A stretch of DNA of 64,000 nt from Bryoerythrophyllum caledonicum (taxonomy: Eukaryota; Streptophyta; Bryopsida; Pottiales; Pottiaceae), in the NCBI GenBank assembly GCA_963971425.1, contig OZ020519.1, forward strand, positions 1,008,028 to 1,072,027, read 5' to 3'. Below the pieces are notes generated by a model. That model made no database searches, was not told the DNA's origin, and was given only the letters and a program-made list of their open reading frames with translations. The position numbers and the translations under genes are program-made. Below, piece by piece: positions 43,717 through 56,278 of this stretch. Positions within the stretch are counted from its first letter, which is position 1. Every line of letters starts with the position of its first letter.

Positions 43717-46700
43717 TGTGAGCCGCAAAAACGGCTCACGGTGATGAATGGACCTCACATTGAGTCCATTAAGGTTAATGAGTAGTGAAAATGGGTTATC
43801 CCATTGGCTAGTTCATGGTTTTCGATTAAATTGGCCAAATAGCCTTTCCAAGCACTAAATCTTTTATTGGGAGCCACATTGTGGTAACCAAGAATTTTAT
43901 GAGGTTAACCAAAAAAATAATAATAAATGGAAAGAGAAAATAAAGAAAAGATTGGGAAAACCAAAAACAATAGAAAAGAAGAAGAATTAGATCGTTGGAG
44001 GAAAAAAACTACTTCCTACCGCGTCGGGACCATCATAGGCCTCGGCGAGGAATCTAGGGAAAAAATGAGGAACAAGAAGGATGGTGAGAAGAAGGGAAAA
44101 AGAAGGAGATTTAAAGAGCCCTGAAAGAAAAGAGAAATAAAAAATAGTTAAAGAAGCCAAAAGGCTTGGGCAAAACCCTCACCATCACTTGGCAAATTAG
44201 CCATAACCCAAGGCAAAGGGAATTCAGTCTTGGTCAATTAATTAGTTATCGCATCTTCGAAATTAGATTAAAAGCTCACATATTGGTGGTCATGCACACA
44301 CATGTGGCATGGGATTAAAGTAGGGAATTTAGACTTCCTTGGTTAGTGGGACAACCATTTGTGTTAAAAGCAAGGGTGGCACAGAGTTAGTGTGATAGGT
44401 GAATAGTTTTTTATTGAGAAGAGTCATTAATGGAAGGGCCAAAGGCGGCGGGGAACACCCTTGGGAACGAAGGAGAGCAAGGCTGGGGGGTTACCCTGGG
44501 AGACTCTCATTATTCACGAGAGAAAGAATGTGGGAGAGGGAGAACAAAGAGAAGGAGAACCGGACGCCCCGGCCACTGAAAGGTGTGAATTAGGTACGAA
44601 GAGAAGATCACCAGAACACGAAGAGCAAGAGGGCGAGGATCACGAACGAGCTGGAGCACGAAGAGAAGATCACCAGAACACGAGGAGCAAGAGGGCGAGG
44701 ATCACGAACGAGCTCGAGCACGAAGAGGAGATCACTAGAACACGAAGAGCAAGAGGGCGAGGATCACGAACGATCTGGAGCACGAAGAGAAGATCACCAG
44801 AACACGAAGAGCAAGAGAGCGAGGATCACGAAGGAGCTGAGTACGAAGAGAAGATCACCAGAACACGAAGAGCAAGAGGGCGAGGATCACGAACGAGCTG
44901 AGCACGAAGAGGAGATCACCAGAACACGAAGAGCAAGAGGGCGAGGATCACGAATGAGCTGAGCACGAAGAGAAGATCACCAGAACACGAAGAGCAAGAG
45001 AGCGAGGATCACGAACGAGCTGGAGCACGAAGAGAAGATCACCAGAACACGAAGAGCAAGAGGCGAGGATCACGAACGAGCTGAGCACGAAGAGAAGATC
45101 ACCAGAACACGAAGAGCAAGAGGGCGAGGATCACGAACGAGCTGGAGCACGAAGAGAAGATTACCAGAACACGAAGAGCAAGAGGGCGAGGATCACGAAC
45201 GAGCTGGAGCACGAAGAGGAGATCACCAGAACACGAAGAGCAAGAGGGCGAGGATCACGAACGAGCTGAGCACGAAGAGGAGATCACCAGAACACGAAGA
45301 GCAAGAGGGCGAGGATCACGAACGAGCTGGAGCACGAAGAGAAGATCACCAGAACACGAGGAGCAAGAGGGCGAGGATCACGAACGAGCTAGAGCACGAA
45401 GAGAAGATCACCAGTACACGAAGAGCAAGAGGGCGAGGATCACGAACGAGCTGAGCACGAAGAGAAGATCACCAGAACACGAAGAGCAAGAGGGCGGGGA
45501 TCACAAACGAGCTGAGCAGGAAGAGAAGATCACCAGAACACGAAGAGCAAGAGGCGAGGATCACGAACGAGCTGAGCACGAAGAGAAGATCACCAGAACA
45601 CGAAGAGCAAGAGGGCGAGGATCACGAACGAGCTGGAGCACGAAGAGAAGATTACCAGAACACGAAGAGCAAGAGGGCGAGGATCACGAACGAGCTGGAG
45701 CACGAAGAGGAGATCACCAGAACACGAAGAGCAAGAGGGCGAGGATCACGAACGAGCTGGAGCACCAAGAGAAGATTACCAGAACACGAGGAGCAAGAGG
45801 GCGAGGATCACGAACGAGCTAGAGCACGAAGAGAAGATCACCAGTACACGAAGAGCAAGAGGGCGAGGATCACGAACGAGCTGAGCACGAAGAGAAGATC
45901 ACCAGAACACGAAGAGAAGATCACCAGAACACGAAGAACAAGAGAGCGAGGATCACGAACGAGCTGAGCACGAAGAGAAGATCACTAGAACACAAAGAGC
46001 AAGAGGGCGAGGATCACGAACGAGCTGAGTACGAAGAGAAGATCACCAGAACACGAAGAGCAAGAGGCGAGGATCACGAACGAGCTGAGCACGAAGAGAA
46101 GATCACCAGTACACGAAGAGCAAGAGGGTGAGGATCACGAAGGAGCTGGAGCACGACACTGAAGGAAGGAGGGTGAATCGAATTAAATCAGGGAGCCTCT
46201 TCTCTTTCCCGGCTAGTAGTCAATTCGTTGTGCATAAGGGAAACCCTAACTTTCTAGTTATAACACATCACGCGGAAGCGCTGTCAAAATTTTACTAGGA
46301 TTAGGGTTGCTATCAACTCAAACCCAACCAATTGGTCAATCTATAATAACAAGTGGACGTAGCTGGATGCCCATGCGTAGCTTAGTGTTAAGGATGGCTT
46401 AATCGTGTGAGTGCACGTGAATATGTGGTCTCAATTTTGAGTAAAACATATACGTTAAGTGTGCACTGCTGGTCGGCGGCTGTGAGGTCCAGGGTTGAGT
46501 CAATTGATTAATCGGAGGCTGCCATCACGTTAAGCACAAAAAACTAATAAGGATACAAAAAACAACCATAAAAAACGGAGTTGTAATCAATGAGCAATTG
46601 TGATTAGAAATTCTGCAGAAACTAGGGAAGCCTGTCTGCTGCCGACTGTTTACAGGATCACACCTAAGCCTGGAACTGATCATGAAGGGTCTAAACAAGT

Positions 46701-46980
46701 TTGTGATGCTGAATTGAACTCCCAGGAGTTTAAAACGTTGGATTCGGAGCCCTAGAGCAAAAGTTACACTCGTTCAAAGGTGGGTCCGATTAAAGGCGGG
46801 ATTAAGTCACCACTTTACTAATCAACCACAAAGAACCTAAGTAAGCGTGAGACGTATTACCATGCTTGTATAAGGTGTATGTGAAGGGGTTGAAGATTGG
46901 TTGCATGAGGGACTAGACCCCGCATTAGGATCTTGTGTTCAAGATAAGCCACCTTTTAGGGGCGGTTTATTTGGCACACA
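43717..46980 (+). repeat. E3 3' LTR (1.0 kb longer than the 5' LTR)
   Basis: It begins TGTGAGCC and ends GGCACACA (two bases off GGCTCACA). The first 880 and last 820 bases match the 5' LTR closely. The length difference of about 1003 bases is accounted for by the tandem array at 44596-46157. No clear polypurine tract precedes it; only AAGATGG is seen. Confidence 0.93.
44596..46157 (+). repeat. Tandem array in the 3' LTR, about 25 units of 61-63 bp
   Basis: The unit is the same as at 34603-35158. Unit variants recur in blocks: the variant with GAAGATTACC appears at 45160 and 45651, about 491 bases or eight units apart, with similar neighbours. This indicates duplication of a block inside the array. 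Long ORFs through the array are read-throughs. Confidence 0.95.
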
Positions 46981-47102
46981 CTTGGGGATCACCATGTTTG
47001 TATGAATGGTTGAAGGATGTTGCACAAGGGGCTGTACCCCACATTTAGGGTCTCGTGTTCAAGATAGGCCACTCCATTAGGGGGCGGTTTATTTGGCTCA
47101 CA
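46981..47102 (+). repeat. E2 3' LTR, second part
   Basis: Its CACCATGTTTGTATGAATGG...GGGGCGGTTTATTTGGCTCACA is the end of an LTR, distinct from the E3 end just before it. It continues the LTR interrupted at 33721. The first five bases are the E3 target duplication. Confidence 0.85.
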
Positions 47103-48695
47103 GGGTTGTCATTTGCTGGAGGCTCATTCAAATCTATGTTCCCATATTTGTTATAATTGTAGAATGACTCAAGGTTCTCCTCTTTCCACATTCGAACACT
47201 AAAGGCATCTTCGGGGTGCTTCTCCCAAAGTTCCTTAGCAAGGGTTTAAGCAATGTTGTAGACATCCCTAGGCATGACAAACGTATCCCTAGTCGCTGGT
47301 AAGTTTAATATAGCACAACGAAGAATATCCGTTTTGTGGTCAGCCATCACTTGAGCTGGAGACTTTCCACTTCGCAGGGAGCTTTGAATCCAGTCCTTCG
47401 TGGCCTGTGAAAGTCGACCGGATAACCCTGCCCTCTGGCCACCAAAATCTAGACCATGGCAGGGGTTCCCCGCCTTGTTGATGTGGTCCATACAATGGAA
47501 GTGTATCGTGCACAAGGTTGGATCGAGCAAAAGTTGTTTTGCAACAAAGCAACATTGACAACCTCGTTTGATTGACATACCTGCCTGTATTATGCCAACT
47601 CGGGTCTTGCGCCTACATGTAGCGGCTTCGTCAATAGTTTTCTGTGCGGCCAGAAGCTTGGCGTGGGCCTCCTGGATCGTGGCCTGCACTTCATCGTCCT
47701 CTTCGATGGCCTCAACGTTCAAATCAATTTCCTTCTCGGTTGTGCTCTCTAGTTGTGACCGACTGCGTTTTGTACCCTTGCCTTTCCCTGTCGCAGCCAT
47801 CACAAACTGTTGAATGATCTTCTTCGCCCTCTGGATAGTTTTGTTTCGATTGGTGGACTTCCGCCGGTCCGTCAAAATGTGGGCAAACACTCTTTGAACT
47901 TCAGCTTTATACTGGCTTGAGCGGTCCTCCGGGCCAAATTGGCAAGTAAACCTGAAGAAAGGAAAGCCGGGAATGTGAGGATTGATCCCTATTAAGGGGG
48001 CATGTAATGTAAATCAGTAATTGTTGGCAAGGAATACTTACTTGATTTCTTGTATGGCAGATTCAGACCGGGTTTGTGTTCTCTCAATGTCCTTTCTGTT
48101 GCTCTTGAAGTTGTGATTGCTGTCCTCAAGAAAGGTACAAGGGTATTGTCGAGTACTCATCTCACCCTCAAGGAAATCCTCCAATCTGTCCCATAATATT
48201 GTGGCCATCTTAATGGTTTTTTTTTCCTCCCCCTTGGTTCACTTTATCGCTCCATTGAAGATCTACACGATCGAAGGGTCCGGGTGGTGGCCTCTGTACA
48301 CTATCGCGAACTTTCTCCAAAATATTCCTTGACCAGGGCTTCTTGAAAGATTGTGGGGGTATGTCAGTGGCAGCCAGACTAGGGCATTTGAAGTCAGGTG
48401 GGCAGGCCACAAAATCAGGCACGTGTTCTGGTACAGGCTGACTGCCCAAGCCAAGGTGGGGAACATTCGACAGGCAGTGATGACGTTCACGGCCGTGCAG
48501 GCCAGGTCCTACAGGGGCGGAGGGGAATTGACACGGGTCATCTGCACAGCAGCAGTCGTGCTCACAACAGGGGTGGCGGCCTAAGTCGTCGAAGGCAGTT
48601 CCAGCGGGCCACAAATGATTCTCTGAGGAAGTGATATCTATGTAGTCCTGTCTTGCAAGGTCGGGTTCAAGTTCTAGATCTACACTTGGTTCCAT
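47103..48695 (-). pseudogene. MULE/FAR1-type transposase gene, 5' part, truncated by E2
   Basis: Exon 1 runs from the ATG at 48695 to 48042, and a 90-bp intron (48041-47952, GTAAGT...TTCAG) is followed by exon 2 to 47103, where E2 cuts it. The frame breaks at a run of nine A near 48217 and at a TAA (47246-47248). Coding sense continues past both, e.g. LWEKHPEDAFSVRMW after the TAA. A Cys/His cluster (KRGCQCCFVAK...FHCMDHINKAGNPCHG) resembles the FAR1/WRKY-GCM1 DNA-binding domain of Mutator-like transposases. A bipartite basic stretch (KGKGTKRSRSQ) may be a nuclear signal. The catalytic domain is missing. A CTATATAG box is just upstream (about 48714-48721). Confidence 0.6.
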
Positions 48696-49199
48696 TGAAA
48701 CACTAAACCGCACACTATATAGATCTTAATCAAACGAAACGGAAATCAAGATCCGAACAAAACGAAATCCAAGATTCAAACACAAAAATCTGCACGGAAG
48801 CTCTTCATTGTAAGCAACTTCGCCAAAACAGCCATGGAACTCAATGCACACTAAGATATGGTCTAGATTCAGCATCAACTTCTTGCCTTTCAAAAAAACA
48901 ACTTGGAGGCATGCAAGAAACCGCACTCCATTCCAGCATGATTGACATACCCTAAACCACGCTCTAGCACCATGCTCTCACGCAACTCTTCACAGATGTG
49001 TAGAAAACAAAGCAACACAAAAACCTCCAATCAAGAATGCCGATGGCAAGTTCAATATCCCTGTTGCACCCCAAGGACAATCCTGTACACAAACATTCTC
49101 CTTGGCCTGCAGGAGCATGGTGCAAACCCCAAACTGTCATCAATGTGGAGGGCGGCTATGGCAGAAGTGGCAAGGTGTCAAGATCCATTTTTCGGCTGG

Positions 49200-49440
49200 T
49201 ACATTACTGCCGGTCAGGGTTGACGACGCATGGGCTGCCCGGTGAAGGGAAGGACGGGCTGGGGGAAAAAATAATGGGTTTGGGTAGGGACGGCCGGGCT
49301 GATGCGCGGGCGGGAGGAAGACTGGGCTGGGCTGGGCGGGCGGGGGGAAACCGGGCTGGGCTGGCCGGGACCGAGAAGGAGGGTCGGGGCCAAAGGCAAC
49401 CACCCTGACGAGGCTGCGCCATGGGCCAACCCTCGTCGGG
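49200..49440. other. GC-rich low-complexity stretch
   Basis: This stretch is rich in GGGCTGGGC and GGCGGGGGG on the plus strand. The short Pro/Arg-rich ORFs on both strands reflect composition. No gene is assigned. Confidence 0.6.
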
Positions 49441-49449
49441 GTGAATTAG

Positions 49450-52412
49450 CCAGATCCGGTCCACACTACATGCAATGTTTGGTGTGCCTGCGACGTTGTT
49501 TGTTTCCCTCCGTGTTTAGGATATAGTACGGGCTAAAGAGCAGTTGGAGTGTTACATAAGGATGTCTTCATAGTCAACGCCCCTACAGCACAACTCCGAG
49601 AACATCATATGGGTTGCCAGACTGTCCACGCACAACCTCAAAGTTGTGCCCCCTAGAGTGCTGCTAACAATTAACCCCTAAAGAACCAAATGTACCTAAG
49701 GGGTACACATCTTTTCACTTTGACTGCAATCAGCTCTTAGTCCGTACAATCTAAATTTTCAAATTATAATTTCATCATCTCATATAAGTTTTTTTCCCTT
49801 TTGATTTGGCACTAGTTGGAAAAAAACTTGATTGCAGAGGAAAGGGAACGCCCCAAGACGCCTTGTCATATAAGTTTAGAAGATCCTACGGTTACATTCT
49901 CAAAGAGTTATTCTTGTCAATTTTTCACTATAATTTTTGTCAAATTTTGTCATTTTTGGTGCTTCTATCATCAAAAGCTCAAATTTGGGCAGCTAGGTAG
50001 AGCACTATAGTGATGAATAGTGGTACTGAATAGTTCACTATTGAACCTTATTTATGTGAGTAGCAGTGAAGGAAATTTTTGGCAACAATCATTGGTTTTA
50101 CTTATGAATTCATAGATATTAAGAACTTTACATTGTTTTATTAATAAACCTTTTGATTATTAGAATAAGGTGTGATAATTATATCTACCTTTCAAAATTA
50201 AAATCCAACAACTATTTCTTTTCATAGTACATAAAATTGCTTCCCTATCAATTGCAAGTCCATTTTTCTTATCCTAAACATCTCCAATTACCTTTGATAT
50301 TGGGAGTGTAATGACCCAACACAAGGTAGAACATAGATCCATAAAAGTAATACAATGTGTAGGTAGAAAATATGCCATTATCTTGAGTCAAAGTACAATG
50401 GCCCTATCTGCCTAGGGAACAAAAAAATCATATTGCACTCATCAAATGCATGTATCTTACAAAAATATATTTATCATGAATGCTTTATTTATTCATCATA
50501 ATATACATTTCAAAATTTGAGAAAAATGGTATGTAATGAGAATCATAAAATAGTTATCATGTATTTGCAAGATATGTATGAAAAACATCTTAAATTCAAA
50601 AATCTACTATGCATTATTACAATAATATTGTAAAAATCACCTACATTAATGTTATATATATATAGAGATCTGTTTATATATATATTTCTTATGGATTTTA
50701 ATATTTACATTCATTTCTGCAATTATACTTGTATCAACCTTTTTCATTAAAAATCCAAAGTCTTTCTGATAGATATCATCAATATAGTCTATACTTAGGA
50801 GTTGCAACAAAAAGGAGTTAAGAAATTTTCATGAAATATTTGGAAGCATCATAGGCACTAAACTAAACGAGGTTAGCCAGTGAATCCCTAAACTCACTGA
50901 AGCTATCGTGTAATTGATAAGATTTACAAATATTGTCTCATTAAATGATAGACAACACAAATACAATGCATAAAATTTTATTGGCAATTCATAGAAAGCA
51001 CTTTAGATGAAAGTTTACTCAGTGCATATTAATCTTTATCACTTACGTATTAAAAAATCTTTGCAAAGACTACTTGAAAATTACTTAAGCAAGTCCACCA
51101 GTATCAGTAGTGAAAACTTTATTCAAGACCTTTCTAAAATGGAGGAAAAATATCATTTCATGTAATACTATCACAAGGAATATTGTTGTCAATTATCCCT
51201 CACAAACAACCAACAAAATTCAAATTGCTTTTTGGTCCATATAAAGACCATTGGCGAGGGATATTATTATGCATTATCCCTCTTAACGTATTGAATCATT
51301 GCTTGTACTCAGTTCAGATTGAATACCCCTTACAAAAGTTTAATCTATAAAAACCTAATTCAATTGTTCCATGGCCTAAATTAAGACTATTGACAAAGGA
51401 TACTATACATGAAAAAAACTCAATATCCAAATTACACTTGAAAATATTTATATGTTTTGACAAAAAGTGTGCTACAAATGAATAAAAAAAATTATTGTTT
51501 CTTTTAAAGTTTTAATGAGACCTGCTTTCAAACATCTACTATAGTACTTCATAAAATTTTGAATTAGAATACATAATATATTTTTTATACTACTCAAATT
51601 TTGACATATTTCATAAAATAGAATATATTAATATCAAACTCAAATGGACTCAATTTTTAATAATATATTTAAGTTAATTTTCTCATAGAATTAAACAACT
51701 TATTAAAAGAAAATATTTCAAAATTTATATCTATTGAATGAAAACTTCTAGTGATTATATCTAATATGAATTCTATGTAGATTATTAAAATGAGTTTCTA
51801 AAATATAATGAAAATCGGGTTTATTGAGTTTAATATTGTAAATTAGTAGTATCCTTATTATTTGAATAATGCTTAAATGAATAATATATTATCAAAAGTT
51901 AATTTTCAAACATAATTGTGCAAAAAAATTATGAATATTTCAAAAATTAAAATCAAGCTACTAATTCATGAAGTACACATTAGAGACGAACTTTAGAGTT
52001 TAAAAAGTTAGGAATTACAGTTCTAATTATACCAATGCTAATATTAACGTATTTTTTTAATAGTTTTATTCTATCATTTGTATAGTCAATAGATGATAAC
52101 AAAAGTATATTTGATATTATATAAATAAAATTGATATCAAAAGTATAAAAAAGCTTTAAAGAATTTTATGTTATATTCTGTAATGTATAATATGTTATAT
52201 CTAAATAATGCTCAAATTTTTAAAATATATTGAAAATCAAATCATCGTTAAGATAAGTTACTATAAACATTGAGTCAATACAAGTTGAAGGTTTATGTAT
52301 GAAACCTTTATTATGTTGGTCCTATAATATCTCAATGTTTAGAGTTTGGTGTAGTGTAACATTAAAGAGACAAGGGTCCAAAACAATTGTGCTGAAACAT
52401 ACAATGTTCAAT
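49450..52412. other. AT-rich gene desert
   Basis: No ORF with recognisable content, RNA gene or repeat structure was found. The AT content is clearly higher than in the retrotransposon blocks, and stop codons are frequent in all frames. Confidence 0.7.
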
Positions 52413-53036
52413 TTAGGGGCGGTTTACACTATAGACCTAGAGCCGTGACCAAGGAAAATGGATTAATTCCATGGTCACACTTCATGGTCACACTTCACAA
52501 AAATGTAATTTTTAAAGCCCTCTCTCTAAGTGTAAATCAAACTTGGGCCGGGAGGAATGACCATGTACTAAAAAGTGGGTGAGCAGATTTTTATAATGAA
52601 TGCCTAGAAAAGGCAGTTTTACCTAATAAAACGAAGGAAAAATAAACAAGCCAAGAAGACAAAAGGGTGGCCGCCATTGTATCTACAGTAACGCTGGCCC
52701 CCTCAACAAAAAAAACAAAAACAAAAATTAAAGTTAAAAAAAATATTTTTTAAAAATCAGTTTAAAAATAATAAAATGGCATTTCAGGCCCATGGTCTCC
52801 TCATTCAGCAATGAGAGAACCCTTTTTGCCTCTATTGCCGCAAAATCCAGGGGATCCTTCAGCATTATCCACTAGGCCTTTTTACAGGCCTTTTTAGGAC
52901 CTCAAATCCTTTGATCACTTTTCTTTTTTCCTCATAGTGTAAACCCAAGTCATCCCGGGACGAGTTGATGGAGCCAATCACAGATTTTAGAGGTGCATGG
53001 GACGAGTTCTTGGTCCATAGTGTAAATCGCCCCTAA
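52413..53036. mobile_element. 624-bp TIR element
   Basis: The left end TTAGGGGCGGTTTACACTAT and the right end, the complement of TTAGGGGCGATTTACACTAT, form inverted repeats of about 25 bases with two mismatches. Internally it has GGTCACACTTC repeats and no ORF of note. No target duplication could be fixed, so the superfamily is open (hAT or Harbinger type possible). Confidence 0.8.
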
Positions 53037-53329
53037 GGATTTATATGAAAGATGAACAAACAATCTACTCTCACTAATAAAACGTTAGTATTTTTAGATC
53101 AATGAAAGAGGTGAGTAGATGTGCTACCACATAATTCTTTAGAAAATATCTCTAATAGAGAAGATATAGTGAGGTAGGGAATTTAGTGAAGGTGTTACTA
53201 AGTTTCTTTTTAGCATAAAATTAATGTCATGTAAGGCACAAGGTTTAAATGCCAAAGGCTTCTAATCAACATGTGTCTTCTCATGCAAGGTGCTCAAAAA
53301 AGACACAATCCACCAGAAATTAGTACCAT

Positions 53330-53940
53330 GTAACCCCTAAATTTTTTTATCAATTTCACATCTAAAACACATAAGAAGTGCTCATTCTAGCCAATGAGTA
53401 AAGAAGGAAACCAAAACCTTCAAATTTTCTAGTTCTAACCAAAAGATCTCATTTAAGACTCACTAGTATCCCACTCACAAAATTTCACAAATTTTGACCG
53501 CATGGATTGAAAAATTATATGGTTTGAGGTAAAAAGGGTTCATATTTTTTCTTGCGTTGAGTGGATCAGCACTTTGACCGCACTTGGTGTCAAATTTTTG
53601 TACTACGGAAGGTCTAAAATCATTACCAACACGCTAAGGAAGGTATCAGTACCTTGTACCGTACAAATCGGCCAGGTTTGGACACCTTGTATGGACCACT
53701 TTATTTAACACAATAGTTCGGACACAATAGGTATTGGATGAGTATCACCTAGATATTACAAGGATATGATCTTGATTTACATGAATATTACCTTAGACAA
53801 ATACTTCATATTTTCCAAAGAATTTGGACACTCTCCATTTTGAATAAATCGTGTACTAACCCAACCAATGCGTAGGATATACCATTTTTTAGAGGTAGAA
53901 AAGAGTTGTAGCATATCTAAGAAGAAGAACTTTGGCCTCT
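53330..53940 (-). repeat. Dispersed repeat, inverted partner of 18640-19420
   Basis: The minus strand reads ATGCGGTCAAAATTTGTGAA, GAACTAGAAAATTTG and TTTGGTTTCCTTCT in the same order as 18710-18815. A second shared block lies at 53885-53920. No gene is seen. Confidence 0.7.
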
Positions 53941-56278
53941 GTAGGGGGCCGGTGTGAATATAGTGTTTGTTCATTCTAATCACTAATCCAATGGCCGCCA
54001 ATCAAAGGATAGTAAATCTTGAGTTGTTTCTCCCTCTCGAGGATAAACACTTTACTACACCAGGTGCCTTAAAGACAACCAACATATCATCCCTCCAAGG
54101 GCTTTTTGGTTACCCATATAATGAGGTCATTAAAACCCCCCACCATAGTGACCACTTTACTATTATACTTGGATGGACTATGGTGGTGGGCACCACGTCG
54201 GCATGGTAATTTGAATCAACCACCTCACTGGTGTGTCATGACTTAAACCACTACACCAAGGCCATGGTGCCTTTTAGTGTGGCATACGTTTTCCTAAGGC
54301 TGTGGACCAAGGACACCGCGCATGCATATCTAGAACATTTGTGCAATGAGTGGAGGTTCATACATTGCCAATTCACGTTGATATCTTTTAGAATGAGAAT
54401 CCAAAGACTCATTACGAAATTCTATACTGTATCTTGTAGGAAAATTATTGTAGAAAATATGAAGATCTCTAAGTTTTATTTGGAAAAGAAGAAGTTTTTT
54501 GGTACCTTGCTCAACCATGTGTAACAAAGAAGTGAAACTTTTGACTTGGATTAAAATGCTTTTTTTCACTAAAGACAAGAATTTTTTTTGACAATAAAAA
54601 GGGAAATGATAGTACTTGCTTATATTGAAGATCTCACATTAAAAAAAAGTGTCCTCGCAAAAAAATTTGGAGTTGCCCAATGTGCCCACACTTTTTCTTT
54701 AAAATGACATTATTTTTCTTCCCCGAGGTCCAATGAGAATCAAAAAACTTATCCTCAAGAACCTTTTATCTACTTGCATTTCTCAACAATTGTAAATATA
54801 AATTGCAACCATAAGAATGTGCCAAAGATTCACAAAAGCCCACCTCAGGACGTTAATCATTTAGGGGTTAATACAAATTTCAAACCTTGCATATTAAGAT
54901 TTTGTGGATTGGGGAGTGTTAGGGATAATCAGTGGTGTTTTGGAGAGCTGTTGGGGGATTCTGTGTGTTGTTTGCTTGCGGAAGGCCATGTGAGAGACTT
55001 GCATTTCAATCTTGCTCTAGTTGGTCCCCTTGAGATTTGAAAGTGAAGTTTGGCAATGGACAGGTATTTGGGGTCCTTGCATGCTGCCTTTGAATGAGGG
55101 AGCTTAGGTGAGATGTTTCATACAAACTGACCCAAAGCAAAGATATGACTTGTACTGCTCTGATGCAAATGTGAGTTGGGTGAGAAGTCATGTCCCAGTG
55201 GGTACCTAATACGACAGTTTAGCAAGACCCAAATGGTAACCATACTCATGGCTGTTGCCTGTGCCCTTTTAGTTAGGCTCCTTGGACTTTGAATCATAAT
55301 CAGCAAATATTCATACGGTCTATATACAGGGTTCCCTTGTCTTCATTTCTATCCCTTGATATGTAATTCCTTTCTAAATAGATGAGATCATGATGACTCA
55401 AACGTCATCACCCTATCACACTGTGCCTGGAATGAAGGGCCTGATACACATGGAAGTTTCACCGCAATTAACCATTCAATTCCTCGGAATAATCTCTTCA
55501 TCAATTATAGCATCCATCATTGATTTCTTTCATATAGATCCCAAGACTCTACAGGGGAGTCCCGCTTTTTTATTCTATTTGCACAGTGCCTGACTTACAT
55601 GAAGAAAGTCTACAGTTTCCCCATCTCCTTATGCAAGTTTTTCACAAAGGCCTGGTTTTTGATTGGGTACAGCTTACATCATAGTGACAGCTAACACAGT
55701 GCCCAGACCAAGACCACATTGTTTTCATTTGGAGCAGGACAGGTTTTTTACATTGTTCGCAAGCCCGGGAAGATAGATTGCCGGAATGATTCTTCTCACA
55801 CACAGCTAGAGTTAAAGCTGGGAGGCCTCCAGTCTTCAGGCTAATGTGCAGAGTCTACTACAACATACACATGTGAAAGTGGACCCCCCAAAAAGCAACA
55901 ACAGAAGCATCGTACTCCATGAAGTACAATCTTCTTTGCGCCCACCTCCCTCAGAGACTTCACCTTCCCCACAACAAAAGACATGATACTCTTGGAAACA
56001 AGAAAAAATGGAAACACCATGGATGTGAATTCCAAGATCTTACAAGTCGTCTCATCTAGCCTAGCCACTAAAACAAAAACTCCACCTCAGAGTTCTGCGG
56101 ACTTAACATTGAAAAGTCACGATAACAAGACGTCTGCAAACTAGGTAAAAAGAGAGGGAGAAGAAACTCGAACACTGAATTGGGTGCAGCTAGCTACCAA
56201 GAAAATGGGCCGAAACAGAGGATCGGACAACAACGACAGTCCCACATTGGTGTGTACAGAGAGGGAGATGAGTTGGAT
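53941..56278. other. Spacer without recognised genes
   Basis: Short ORFs (e.g. 53967-54209, 54231-54524, 55390-55593) have no family features. Nothing else is supported. Confidence 0.6.

Larger units (their letters stand above)
33722..46980 (+). mobile_element. Complete Ty3/gypsy retrotransposon E3 (13.3 kb)
   Basis: The layout is 5' LTR 33722-35982, primer site, leader, gag, zinc knuckles, protease, reverse transcriptase, RNase H, integrase and 3' LTR 43717-46980. Integrase last places it in Ty3/gypsy rather than Ty1/copia. It sits in E2's 3' LTR, flanked by CTAGG (33717-33721) and CTTGG (46981-46985), a 5-base duplication with one change. The LTRs agree closely outside their tandem arrays, so insertion is relatively recent, yet the ORFs carry several stops. 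No chromodomain is visible. Lineage within the non-chromovirus group is not fixed. Confidence 0.93.
21885..47102 (+). mobile_element. Ty3/gypsy retrotransposon E2, 5' truncated and multiply nested
   Basis: Remaining parts in order are protease end, linker, reverse transcriptase, RNase H, integrase and a 3' LTR (31955-33721 plus 46986-47102). It is broken by two solo LTRs (23540-26676 and 27522-30713) and by the full element E3 (33722-46980). Homology to E3 begins at CACGGAACCT (about 21880), so the 5' LTR, leader, gag and most of the protease are missing. The right end GGCTCACA at 47102 abuts a MULE-type transposase gene. Confidence 0.85.

Noticed and set aside
44461..44901. Acidic/basic repeat ORFs in the E3 LTR arrays
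   Set aside because: Frame read-through of a 61-63 bp satellite. Unit length is not a multiple of three in many units, so no stable protein repeat would result.
44590..46160. Possible CRISPR-like array
   Set aside because: The repeats are head-to-tail without unique spacers, in a plant retrotransposon LTR. It is a satellite-type array.
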